Assembly (NCBI GenBank): GCA_964402955.1 | Contig: CAYOEZ010000034.1 | Location: forward strand, 1 to 27,439 | Direction: 5' to 3' | Length of the DNA stretch: 27,439 nucleotides | From: CAYOEZ01 sp964402955 | GTDB lineage: Bacteria; Chloroflexota; DTOL01; DAOUCN01 | Shown: piece after piece, positions 14,263 through 22,804 of the stretch | How positions within the stretch are numbered: position 1 is the first letter of the stretch | How the letters are laid out: each line of letters opens with the position of its first letter | Made by a program: the position numbers and the translations under genes | Notes under the pieces: generated by a model | Database searches by the model: none | What the model was told of the DNA's origin: nothing | What the model saw: the letters and a program-made list of their open reading frames with translations, nothing else

Positions 14263-14836
14263 GCGTCAAGAAGTAGCGGTGCACGCGCGTGTCGCCGGTC
14301 AGCTCGGGATGGAACGACGTCGCCAACAACCGGCCCTGCTGCGCAGCGACGACCTCACCTGTATCCGCCAGTTTGCCCAGGACAGTAACCTCTGCTCCCA
14401 CAGACTCGATTAGAGGGGCACGGATGAAGACGCAGTGGAACGGCTCGCCGTCCACCCCCGCGATCGGGACATCGGCTTCGAAACTATCCACCTGACGGCC
14501 AAAGGCATTGCGCTGCACCGTGATGTTCATCACACCGAGCAGCGGCTGGCCGCCGCGCCGCGAATGCGTAATTGTGCGCGCCAGAAAGATCATGCCCGCG
14601 CACGTCCCCCACACCGGCATCCCGCCCGCCACACGCTGGCGAATGGCATCCATCAGGCCGTACTCGGTCGCAATCAGGCCAATGGTCGTGCTCTCGCCCC
14701 CCGGTATGATCAGACCTTCGACCTGCTGCAAGTCATCAGGCAAGCGCACCTCCAGCGCATCGGCCCCCAGGCTGCGCAACATCTCGATGTGCTCGCGAAA
14801 ATCGCCTTGGAGGGCCAAAACCCCAACAGACTGCAT
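14243..14836 (-). CDS. pdxT: Pyridoxal 5'-phosphate synthase glutaminase subunit
   Basis: A 197-residue class-I glutaminase with all the usual marks: GVLALQGDFREH at the start, PGGEST (45-50), the nucleophile in GTCAGM (Cys79) and the His/Glu dyad in SFHPELTGD (His176, Glu178). It releases ammonia from glutamine and channels it to PdxS. The start is 3 bases after the pdxS stop, so the two form one operon. Its last codons carry the -35 box of the riboflavin promoter. Confidence 0.95.
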   Translation of the reverse strand: MQSVGVLALQGDFREHIEMLRSLGADALEVRLPDDLQQVEGLIIPGGESTTIGLIATEYGLMDAIRQRVAGGMPVWGTCAGMIFLARTITHSRRGGQPLLGVMNITVQRNAFGRQVDSFEADVPIAGVDGEPFHCVFIRAPLIESVGAEVTVLGKLADTGEVVAAQQGRLLATSFHPELTGDTRVHRYFLTLDGAGQ

Positions 14837-14839
14837 ACC

Positions 14840-15736
<897 letters not shown>

Positions 15737-15769
15737 ATGTTATGTCACCTCCATATAGATCACGCAGGT

Positions 15770-15798
15770 AGTATAGCGCATTTGGGAAGAAAAGTCTA
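15770..15798 (-). promoter_or_regulatory. Promoter of pdxS-pdxT
   Basis: Minus-strand TAGACT (15798-15793), a 17-base spacer and TATACT (15775-15770) form a good housekeeping promoter. The leader to the pdxS ATG would be about 25 bases. No regulator-type operator or PdxR gene is seen nearby. Confidence 0.7.
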
Positions 15799-16080
15799 GA
15801 AGGCGGATTGACTCATCAGAAATCTTACTCTGAAGGGTATCGTTGCCGCACATAAGGTGATTCTGCGCCTTCAGCAACACCGAGAGCGTAGTGTAAAAAC
15901 GCGGGAGGCCAAGCCCCATGTGCCGTAACCGCCTGTGAGCGTTCAAGGCAAGCTTGGACACCATGGGTAGTTGACGAAACCGTATGCCTGCTGCTTGGCA
16001 ACCTGCTCGCTCACCTCTCGCCAGTCGGGGAAGGTTGCCCGCCAGTGGCGGAGGTCGGCGGGCAGCCAAGACGCGAACGG
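15799..16080. other. Spacer between pdxS and the sugar/Fe-S operon
   Basis: No convincing independent gene lies here. On the minus strand the frame of the gene ending at 16081 stays open past its TAG for 45 more codons, to a TGA at 15943-15945. A GC-rich hairpin, 16036-16043 with 16057-16064 (8-base perfect arms), lies just downstream of that TAG and may end or stabilise the operon transcript. The part nearest pdxS is AT-richer and feeds into its promoter. Confidence 0.45.
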
Positions 16081-16713
16081 CTATGACATAGTGCGTGCTC
16101 GCTCCAGCAGCTCCTGGGCGCGCACCGGATTGAACGCGGCGCAGACGCACGGCTTGGCAAGCAGGATGGCGCCCTGGCTGGGTGTCAACTTGCCCAGTTT
16201 CACCTGATCGATTACCTTCTTGATCAGGTTGAACGAGACCATGCCGTGCCCACAGAGGGTGTCAATCTCCAGAATTTGGTCGGTGGGCAATCTATCTGTC
16301 CGGCCCAAGATGCCGAGGGAATGCTCCGCGCTGTGCCGCTCGTGTCCCTGCTTGCGGCAGCACCCGGCAACCTCATCGAGCAAACCACTGACGTTGACGC
16401 ATAGCCCCAGATCGGCCTTCCTCAGGTCAGCGATGACCGCGCACAGCGTCTCAACGTCCGTGAATGTGGCCGACATCCCGCCGATCTCGTCGCTGATGCT
16501 GTTGATGAACGCCTCGCCGCCAGCCAGCCACGACTGTGGCCCCAGCCCTGAACTGCCGAACAGCGCAGGCTTGTGCGCCAGCACAATGCGGGCGTACTCC
16601 TGCAGCCGGCGGCCGCGGCCTTCCTTTGGCGCTCCGGCGGGGCTGGTGCAGAAGATGATGAAGTCTTTCTTCAGGTCCTCGGACGATCCGCGGCGATGCA
16701 GGGTGTTTGTCAT
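16081..16713 (-). CDS. Uncharacterised Cys/His-rich protein, partner of the adjacent ferredoxin-like protein
   Basis: A 210-residue soluble protein that I do not recognise. Its second half has clustered potential metal ligands: C118-C119, H124, H127, H131, then LCGHGM (C154, H156) and KPCVCAAFNP (C189, C191). These look like an Fe-S or zinc site. Three tracts stand out: the C/H cluster, CGHGMVSFNLIKKVIDQVK and GAILLAKPCVCAAFNPVRAQELL. The ATG overlaps the stop of the ferredoxin-like gene (ATGA), so the two products probably work together, for example as redox partner and acceptor. The substrate is unknown. After the TAG the same frame continues open for 45 codons. Confidence 0.7.
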   Translation of the reverse strand: MTNTLHRRGSSEDLKKDFIIFCTSPAGAPKEGRGRRLQEYARIVLAHKPALFGSSGLGPQSWLAGGEAFINSISDEIGGMSATFTDVETLCAVIADLRKADLGLCVNVSGLLDEVAGCCRKQGHERHSAEHSLGILGRTDRLPTDQILEIDTLCGHGMVSFNLIKKVIDQVKLGKLTPSQGAILLAKPCVCAAFNPVRAQELLERARTMS

Positions 16714-17510
16714 AGCGTCGCTCTCCCCATACCCAGGTTTGTCTTGCCATTGAGTGACAGCTTGAAGCCGGCTTCTTCGACGAGCGGCTCGTAGGCAAGG
16801 GATCCGTCTGCGCCACAGCGCGTGCCGATGCCTAACGAAATGACCGTCTCGATTTCGGTCGAGACACGTCTGAGGGTTTCGAGAAGCAGCGGCGTTGCGT
16901 CCAGTGGGGCACGAAGCTCGATAATGCAGGAAAGCACTTTCTCGTTGAGGACGTCGGCCCGGATCTCGCCGGTTGCGGTGTCTGTCATTAGCGCCGTCAC
17001 CGGGTTCTTGGGCTCAAACATCACACCCAGGCCAGCAAGAGCCATAGAGAACTTCTGAACATCTTTGAAACGCGCGCCAATCCCTGGCCGTCCAAGCTCC
17101 ACCACAAGGCCAACCTCGCCTACCTTCAAGCGATTGGTCACATCGTTCGTCTTGATCTCCTCGGTGCCGCGCCCCCCCACCCCCGTAGCAGGATGGACCA
17201 CGAGGGGGTCGCTGAACTGAGCGCGCAGGACGCGCGGCCATACCAACTCCGGCGGTGCGAAGGCGCCAGTCGGGCACAGATCAAGCGGCGGATCGTAGAT
17301 CAGGTGCATGAGCTTCAGTGCCTTGCGCAAACTGCGCACCAGGATGGGATTCTCCGTTCCCTGGCGCAGTGAGCGGTGGCAATTGGAGCACTCCACGCAC
17401 TCCTCTTCGTTGACCGTTGAGCGCCCGTCGCTATCGACGTAGATCACGCCCATCGTGCACCAGGCGTGGCAATTGCCGCACCCGACGCATTTGTTCTTGT
17501 CTATCTTCAC
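16710..17510 (-). CDS. Protein with an N-terminal 2[4Fe-4S] ferredoxin-like domain and an unknown C-terminal domain
   Basis: A 266-residue protein. The first motif CVGCGNCHAWC (C8, C11, C14, C18) is canonical. The second, CVECSNC (C38, C41, C44), lacks the usual closely spaced fourth Cys. Instead a CPTGAF motif with C79 comes 35 residues later, so about 30 residues are inserted in cluster II. Residues about 110-266 form a soluble domain I cannot assign (VGEVGLVVELGRPGIGARFKD, ending LSLNGKTNLGMGR). GGAGGCGGG precedes the ATG at moderate distance. It follows the Gfo/Idh/MocA gene by 31 bases and overlaps the next gene by 4, so it seems to close the sugar operon. An electron-transfer role is inferred. 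Confidence 0.75.
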   Translation of the reverse strand: MKIDKNKCVGCGNCHAWCTMGVIYVDSDGRSTVNEEECVECSNCHRSLRQGTENPILVRSLRKALKLMHLIYDPPLDLCPTGAFAPPELVWPRVLRAQFSDPLVVHPATGVGGRGTEEIKTNDVTNRLKVGEVGLVVELGRPGIGARFKDVQKFSMALAGLGVMFEPKNPVTALMTDTATGEIRADVLNEKVLSCIIELRAPLDATPLLLETLRRVSTEIETVISLGIGTRCGADGSLAYEPLVEEAGFKLSLNGKTNLGMGRATL

Positions 17511-17541
17511 GTCCCGCCTCCATAGGTTATTGGCGCACGTT

Positions 17542-18564
17542 TCATACCTCAGCCATGGTCACCCGGCGTTCGGCCTGAGCGCTCTCGATCGCGCCAAAGA
17601 CCATCGACAGGCTCTTGATATTGTCCGAGCAAATCGTCTCCGGTGTCTCACCGGTCTGCACACAACGTACGAAGTCCCGCAAGACCCCGGCGTGTCCTCC
17701 CACCCGAGCGGACGGATCGACCGGCGGGATCTCCACATCCCGCAGCGCAGAGCGGAACCCACCTGCTTCTTCTACCACCTGAGCCTGGAATCCTGCAGCG
17801 CCGTCCCACGTGACGCTACCCTGCGTGCCGATGATGCGCCAGTCGCTTTCCCAGGTTGTGTTTAATCCCTCAGAGCACCAGCTTCCGCGATAGGTGAAGA
17901 TAGTCCCAGAGCTCATCTCAAAGATAGCCACCGCCGAGGCATCGCGATCATACCACGAGCCGGCTGGATTCCATTCCTTGCAGTAGACAGCGGTTGGATC
18001 GGCGCCAGAGATCAAACGGGCGGCGTCGAATGTATGAATAGCCATGTCGAGCAGCAAAACGTGCGCCATCCGGTCTCGGAAGCCCCCGAAGTGGGCGCCA
18101 AGGTAGAAGTCGCAGTTCACGGTCGTGATCCGGCCGATGGCGCCGGAGTTGAGGAACTGGCGCAAGCGGCGGATGTTGGGATCATAGCGGCGATTCTGGA
18201 TCACGGCAAACTGGCGGCCGCTGGACTCTGCCGCAGCGACCATGCGGCGCGCGTTCTCCATCGAGTCTGCCAGCGGCTTCTCGCCAAGAACGTGACAGCC
18301 CCGGCGCAGCGCCTCTAAAGTCACCGTCACATGAGCTTCCGGGACCACACAATCGAAGACGGCGTCCGGGTGCGTACGGTCCAGCACAGCAGCCAGATCA
18401 GCGCCCACCACAGCATTCTGCCAGCCATAGGCCGCGGCCCGCTCCCTGGCTCGAGCTATATCAAGGTCCACGAAACCGACCATGCGCACATCGGGCAGGT
18501 CGCGCACCGCATCGAGCCAGGCGCGGCTGATACCGCCGCACCCCACCAGGACGACATTGACCAT
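17542..18564 (-). CDS. Gfo/Idh/MocA-family NAD(P)-dependent oxidoreductase
   Basis: A 340-residue protein. The N-terminal Rossmann fold starts VNVVLVGCGGISRAWLDAV (GxGGxxR-type) with the adenine-ribose acid in GFVDLD. The family's catalytic-lysine motif GEKPLADS is at residues 94-101, and LLDMAIHTFDAARLI supplies the usual His. Members oxidise or reduce sugars, sugar acids or inositols at one hydroxyl. The ATG at 18564 is preferred over an adjacent TTG because GGAGG lies about 7 bases before it. It is 160 bases downstream of the DUF5060 glycosidase gene, so it likely oxidises the sugar that enzyme releases, but the substrate cannot be named. Confidence 0.88.
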   Translation of the reverse strand: MVNVVLVGCGGISRAWLDAVRDLPDVRMVGFVDLDIARARERAAAYGWQNAVVGADLAAVLDRTHPDAVFDCVVPEAHVTVTLEALRRGCHVLGEKPLADSMENARRMVAAAESSGRQFAVIQNRRYDPNIRRLRQFLNSGAIGRITTVNCDFYLGAHFGGFRDRMAHVLLLDMAIHTFDAARLISGADPTAVYCKEWNPAGSWYDRDASAVAIFEMSSGTIFTYRGSWCSEGLNTTWESDWRIIGTQGSVTWDGAAGFQAQVVEEAGGFRSALRDVEIPPVDPSARVGGHAGVLRDFVRCVQTGETPETICSDNIKSLSMVFGAIESAQAERRVTMAEV

Positions 18565-18723
18565 CAAGATGCCTCCGTAGAGTCCGACCGATTTCGTCGC
18601 GGGAAACCGATCTGGTGATCAAGGCAGGGCTGCCCGTCGCCGAATAGGCAAAGACCCCCCAACAGAGATTGATGCCTGCAAGAGGGTCCTGCTGCTGCAC
18701 AGGCGAATGTCGGCAGAGGTCTG

Positions 18724-20250
18724 TTACGACCGCTTGATGTGCAGAATCGCCGGCGCATCCTTGAACGGTGACGTGAAGACCCAGCGCTGCTGCGAGAAGT
18801 GCGCCCCCGTTGTTCTCTCCCCGACGGCGAGGACACGCTCGCCGGTGAGGGTGTTCATCCAGGTGGCCGTGAGACTCATGCCCAGCAAGTCGTCCGGCAG
18901 ATCGGCGGCGCCGCCGGCCCGCGCATACAGGATGTATTCGCTGTCGCCACGCGCCATGCAGAGCGTGCCGTCGTTGCGCACATAATCCCGCCGCGGCTCG
19001 AACGTCCACCACGCCACCGTCGTGAAAAAGTCATGCAGAATCTTGAAGAGCTGGTATCCGGGAGGCGTGTAGGTGTAATCAATGATGTTCCAGGCCGTGT
19101 AGTTGTAGTAGTAGGCGACGTAGGCGCCGGCCATGACGATGCGATAGGCACGGTCAATGAAGTCTTCCACGGTGTTCTTGGACCAGGAGAAGTAGTCGTC
19201 CAGGCCGCCGGGGCCGCTCTCGTAGCCAAACTCCGAGTTGAAGATGGGCCAGCGCCGGGCAGCGCGGTCGAGCAAGGCTGAGTTGTAGAAGTCGGTGTGC
19301 TGCTGCAAGGTGGCGAAGTCGAGCAAACCGGTGTTCTGTGCGTCGCCGTAGAAGCGGCGGTCGTCATGAACGGTCGTCAGGCGGCGATAGCTGTCGCTGG
19401 CCTTCACCAGGGCAAGCCGGCTGGCCAGATAGTCCTTGTCCAGCTCGTAGTAGGACTCCTTGGAGTAGTCCCAGATGATGTTCGGATAGGCCTGGTAGCG
19501 TGCCGCCAGGTACGTGAAGTAGAGGTCATCGCCCAGGGAGTATGGCTTGGGCCAGTTGACGTGCTTGTTGTACACCTTGAGGAAGACATGCGCGGTCACT
19601 CCCTCGTCGAGCAGAAGCTGCATGATACGGTCGAAGTTTTGCCAGTAGGCAACGTTCATGCGCTCATGATCGGGCTGCTCGTTGCTTCCCTGCCAGGCAT
19701 ACATGTCCGGCGGGCCGTAATCGTGCGCCTTGCTGCCATCCTTGTGCTTGCACCATTCGGCGTCGTGGGCATATGCCTGCACGATGATCTGGTTGAAGCC
19801 GTAGCTCTTGATGATCGCCAGCAGATCGCGCGCCTTGGCCAGCTTGGGATCGCCCAGGCCGAGGGCCCAGAACCAGTCAGCCTCGTAGGCAAACATAAAG
19901 TAGGGCGAGCCGTCTTCGTATCGGAAATGGTAGGGATCGGCCGGGTTAATCATCACGCCGCCGTGGACATTGGGATTGCTGTTGGCAGTACACGTTACGT
20001 GGCCGCCGGTCTCTGCGAGCTGGATGTGCGGCGAGACGAGCGTGTACGTCCATTCGCCCAGTGCCGTGGGTGAGAAACGCACCTTCCAGACGCCGTCGCC
20101 GTCATAGAAGCCGGGAATGGAATAACTGCCGCCGGGCCCGGTGAAGATGCCGCGCACCTCGGCGAAGAAGGCGTTGTCGAGCGCGCATGGTCCTTTGATG
20201 ACAATGTCAACAGGTTGGTAGAGCGGCGTCGTGCAATCATTCTTTGCCAT
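18724..20250 (-). CDS. DUF5060/DUF4038 glycoside hydrolase-like protein (apiosidase-like)
   Basis: A 508-residue protein without a signal peptide, hence probably cytoplasmic. Residues about 7-85 form an Ig-like DUF5060 domain (EVRGIFTGPGGSYSIPGFYDGDGVWKVRFSP split by loops). Residues about 100-420 form a TIM barrel of the DUF4038/apiosidase-like type (DGSPYFMFAYEADWFWALG, then YPNIIWDYSKESYYE and RRWPIFNSEFGYESG). Glu265 and Glu340 are plausible acid/base and nucleophile by position, which is inference. The related family GH140 contains apiosidases. The ATG at 20250 follows GGAGGCCGAATC; an open frame to 20433 passes through a repeat and is rejected. Cytoplasmic location fits cleavage of an imported oligosaccharide or glycoside. 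Confidence 0.78.
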   Translation of the reverse strand: MAKNDCTTPLYQPVDIVIKGPCALDNAFFAEVRGIFTGPGGSYSIPGFYDGDGVWKVRFSPTALGEWTYTLVSPHIQLAETGGHVTCTANSNPNVHGGVMINPADPYHFRYEDGSPYFMFAYEADWFWALGLGDPKLAKARDLLAIIKSYGFNQIIVQAYAHDAEWCKHKDGSKAHDYGPPDMYAWQGSNEQPDHERMNVAYWQNFDRIMQLLLDEGVTAHVFLKVYNKHVNWPKPYSLGDDLYFTYLAARYQAYPNIIWDYSKESYYELDKDYLASRLALVKASDSYRRLTTVHDDRRFYGDAQNTGLLDFATLQQHTDFYNSALLDRAARRWPIFNSEFGYESGPGGLDDYFSWSKNTVEDFIDRAYRIVMAGAYVAYYYNYTAWNIIDYTYTPPGYQLFKILHDFFTTVAWWTFEPRRDYVRNDGTLCMARGDSEYILYARAGGAADLPDDLLGMSLTATWMNTLTGERVLAVGERTTGAHFSQQRWVFTSPFKDAPAILHIKRS

Positions 20251-20280
20251 GATTCGGCCTCCAAAGTGTATATGGATCAT

Positions 20281-20345
20281 GACCGGGCCAGGGTTACGAT
20301 GCCCGGTACTGCGGGGCAGTCTCTCTCTGCACAGAGAGCGCAACT
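20281..20345. repeat. Short inverted-repeat cluster between the cupin isomerase and glycosidase genes
   Basis: The gap of about 105 bases holds GCCCGGTACTGCGGGGCAG followed by CTCTCTG-CA-CAGAGAG, a 7-base stem. These motifs resemble, loosely, the GCGGGGCAG and CTCTGCG/CAGAGA pieces of the repeats near 400-670. It is probably a decayed member of the same repeat group. Confidence 0.4.
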
Positions 20346-20356
20346 CTGACAATCGC

Positions 20357-20920
20357 TCAGCCTGAGCCGGCATAGCCTTCGACGATGACGGTCTTGCGCC
20401 GCACATCGGGATCGCTAAACACGTCCTGTACATCAGTCGGCTTCGAGGAGAAGCTCCAGACCACGGCGCCGTCCGGCCCGGCCTGGAACCAGTGCAAGGT
20501 GTCCGGCGGCGATGTCACTTGATCGCCCACGTGCATGATGGTTTCTTGCCAGACGGTATAGGTGTGGCGGCGGTGGGCCGGCGGATGGGCCTTTGGCGAG
20601 GGAGTCGCCTGGCCAGGCTGGTAGAGGTAGAGCTCACCCCACTCACAGCGAAACGTCTCTTCCTTGCCCGGGTAGTCGCCCAAGCGCGGATGCTTATGTT
20701 CCGGGAAGATCTGGTTGGGCAGCAAGACCAGCACCTTGACGCCGATGTTCTCCGTCTGCGCCAGGGTCAGTATCTGCAAACCCGACTGCTCGACCTCCGA
20801 CAGGCCGACGTCAGCGACCTCAATCCGGGCAAGCTCATCCGGGCGAGCGACGATGCCGGCGCGCCCGATGAGCTCGGCGGCGGCGCCTTTCTGGTTTTCG
20901 TACTGCGCACGTGTGATCAT
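20357..20920 (-). CDS. D-lyxose/D-mannose isomerase-like cupin
   Basis: A 187-residue single-domain cupin. The metal site is visible as FPEHKHPRLGDYPGKEET (His75, His77, Glu87/Glu88) and TLHWFQ (His143), followed by GAVVWSFSSK. This pattern and length match D-lyxose ketol-isomerases of the YdaE type, which interconvert D-lyxose and D-xylulose, and D-mannose and D-fructose. The start overlaps the stop of the TIM-barrel isomerase gene by 4 bases, so the two are coupled. It would feed an aldose product into pentulose or ketohexose metabolism. The true substrate could be another aldose, including a branched one. Confidence 0.75.
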   Translation of the reverse strand: MITRAQYENQKGAAAELIGRAGIVARPDELARIEVADVGLSEVEQSGLQILTLAQTENIGVKVLVLLPNQIFPEHKHPRLGDYPGKEETFRCEWGELYLYQPGQATPSPKAHPPAHRRHTYTVWQETIMHVGDQVTSPPDTLHWFQAGPDGAVVWSFSSKPTDVQDVFSDPDVRRKTVIVEGYAGSG

Positions 20921-21879
20921 AGCAGTGAATGCACCAGGTGCTTGAAGGCACGCGCCGGGATGCCTTCCTTGACAAATTCGTCGATCTTCTTGATGCCGAT
21001 CTTCTGAAGCAACGCCTGAGCGTCATTCACGATGCCGATCGTCGCCTCGATGGCCTCGACCACGTCGCCGTCGCGCGTCATCACGTCGTAGGACAGCCAC
21101 CCTTCCCAGTCCATACGGTCCATGTAATACACCATCTCGAGCGTGTCCCACAGGTTGACAGAGGCGGGCAGCATGTCCCAATCCCAGTCGCGGGCGTTGT
21201 CGTTGAAGTGGATGTAGAAGAGGCGGTCAGCCAGCGCCGCCAGACACATGGCCTCAGCAGGCGTCTCTTTGGCGACCAGAGCATGGCCAACGTCCATCGT
21301 CACGCCGGCCTGCTTCGTGCCCAGGCGCTCGCATAACCAGAGGGTGCGGCCCATGTCGCCCAGGATAACGTAATTGCGCGATTCGTTGGGCTTGTATTCC
21401 AGGCTGATCTTGATGTCGGAGCGATGGCGCAGCGCAGCACGCAGCCCCTCCTCCAGCCATGGCCACTGCTTCATGTAGTCGGCCTCGAAGTTGTAGTTGT
21501 GACCGTCGATCAGCGGGCAGCATGTAATCATGCCGGCGTTCAGCTCTGCGGCCAGGTCCATGGCGGTCTTCATGTCGGCGACGGCCTGGGCGCGCAACTT
21601 CGGGTCGGGCGATGTGAAGGAGCCGGTCTGCCAGTGCTTGTCGCCCTTGACATTCAGGTTGACGGCGGAGACGGCCAGCCCCATGTCTTTGATCATGCTG
21701 ACAGTCTGCTTGGGATCGGGCCGGAAGTTCTGGGGATAGACGATCTCGATGCCGTCCATGCCCTTCACGCTCCTGGCCATGGTCAGAATCTCAGCCAGGT
21801 CTTTGCTGCCCTGGTATTCATGGAAGCGATCATAGGTCCGGCCAAGCAGGCCGGGCATAACGGAATGCTTGAGCTTCAT
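20917..21879 (-). CDS. Xylose-isomerase-like TIM-barrel protein (sugar isomerase/epimerase)
   Basis: A 320-residue protein of the AP-endonuclease-2/xylose isomerase-like superfamily. Likely metal ligands stand at the expected strand ends: SLEYKP (Glu161), TMDVGHA (Asp196, His199), YIHFND (His224, Asp227) and a later Glu near 248. Members include hydroxypyruvate isomerase, ketose 3-epimerases, inosose dehydratases and some decarboxylases. GAGAGG precedes the ATG at 21879. It is coupled to the cupin isomerase by a 4-base overlap, so the two may act on successive intermediates. The exact reaction is not predictable from sequence. Confidence 0.82.
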   Translation of the reverse strand: MKLKHSVMPGLLGRTYDRFHEYQGSKDLAEILTMARSVKGMDGIEIVYPQNFRPDPKQTVSMIKDMGLAVSAVNLNVKGDKHWQTGSFTSPDPKLRAQAVADMKTAMDLAAELNAGMITCCPLIDGHNYNFEADYMKQWPWLEEGLRAALRHRSDIKISLEYKPNESRNYVILGDMGRTLWLCERLGTKQAGVTMDVGHALVAKETPAEAMCLAALADRLFYIHFNDNARDWDWDMLPASVNLWDTLEMVYYMDRMDWEGWLSYDVMTRDGDVVEAIEATIGIVNDAQALLQKIGIKKIDEFVKEGIPARAFKHLVHSLL

Positions 21880-21959
21880 GAATGTGACCTCTCATTATTT
21901 GTTATCATCTATACACGCGCCCTGTCTGTGCATGTGCGGCGTCCGGGCGCTGCGCCGGC

Positions 21960-22781
21960 TTACGGGCGGCGGGGCAAATCAAGGAGCAGGCGCGCCTCCG
22001 CAGGCGAGGCAACCGTGCGGCCCGCGGCTCGGGCGAGCTGTGCGATCCGCTCGATCAGCGCGGCATTGCTGGAGGCGCGCACGCCCGGCGTCAGGAAGAC
22101 GTTGTCCTCGAATCCGGCGCGCCCGTGCCCTCCGAACGCGATCGCCCATAGCGCGGTTTGCAGATCACGCCCGCCATGGCCGGTCAACCCCCAGAGCGAG
22201 CCGGCGGGCAGCGACTCGATGAGGAAGAGCGCGTGGCGTGCGCTGGCGGGGACCGCGCCGGGCTGGCCAAGCACCATGTTGAACACGGCCGGCTTCGCTA
22301 TAAGCCCGCGCTCGATGTAGGGCAGGCTGTTGGCAATCCAGCTACTGTCGAAGACGGAAATGCCAGGCTTGATCCTGCGCCGGTGCATCTCCGTCACCCA
22401 GTACTCGATGTCCTGTGGTGTGTTGACATACGCCACTTTCTCGAAATTGACGGAGCCGGGGTTGAGCGAGGCCATGTCGATGTCGCACTGGAGAGCGACG
22501 GAGCGTTCAGCAGCGTTCATGGGCACGGCGCCGCCGCTGGAGCCTTCGATGATGATGTCACACCGTTCGCGAATCAGGGCGACTGTCCGTTTGAAGGCTG
22601 TCACGTTCTGGGTGGGCTGGCCCTTCTCGTCGATGACGTGCAGGTGCGTGATGGCTGCTCCGGCCTGCCAGGCGCGCACGACTTCGTCAGCGATCTGCTC
22701 CGGCGTGTGCGGCAGGTCAGGGAAGGAATGCACGAAGGCATTGGGGGGGCATGGCGCAACTGTAATGATGAACTGGTCCAT
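21960..22781 (-). CDS. Beta-keto acid cleavage enzyme (BKACE, DUF849 family)
   Basis: A 273-residue TIM barrel of the BKACE/Kce family. Zinc ligands sit at the same positions as in Kce: His46 and His48 (THLHVID) and Glu225 (GRAGFEDN). GAAITHLHV, SLNPGSVNF and LWGLTGHGGRDL are further family marks. BKACEs condense a beta-keto acid with acetyl-CoA, giving acetoacetate and a new CoA ester. The family's common HxHVRD motif here reads HLHVID, with Ile50 replacing Arg. GAGAGGGAAC lies directly before the ATG. In a sugar operon a plausible job is cleaving a 3-oxo sugar acid made by the dehydrogenase, which is inference. Confidence 0.85.
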   Translation of the reverse strand: MDQFIITVAPCPPNAFVHSFPDLPHTPEQIADEVVRAWQAGAAITHLHVIDEKGQPTQNVTAFKRTVALIRERCDIIIEGSSGGAVPMNAAERSVALQCDIDMASLNPGSVNFEKVAYVNTPQDIEYWVTEMHRRRIKPGISVFDSSWIANSLPYIERGLIAKPAVFNMVLGQPGAVPASARHALFLIESLPAGSLWGLTGHGGRDLQTALWAIAFGGHGRAGFEDNVFLTPGVRASSNAALIERIAQLARAAGRTVASPAEARLLLDLPRRP

Positions 22782-22804
22782 TGTTCCCTCTCAGGTTGTG
22801 CTGA

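Noticed and set aside
15740..16150. Minus-strand open frame of 136 codons upstream of pdxS
   Set aside because: It covers the pdxS promoter and part of the neighbouring gene in another frame, has an Arg/Ala-rich composition typical of chance GC-rich frames, and lacks a ribosome site.
18568..18723. Possible regulatory RNA or gene between the glycosidase and Gfo/Idh/MocA genes
   Set aside because: No conserved RNA motif, promoter pair, strong hairpin or plausible short protein could be made out.
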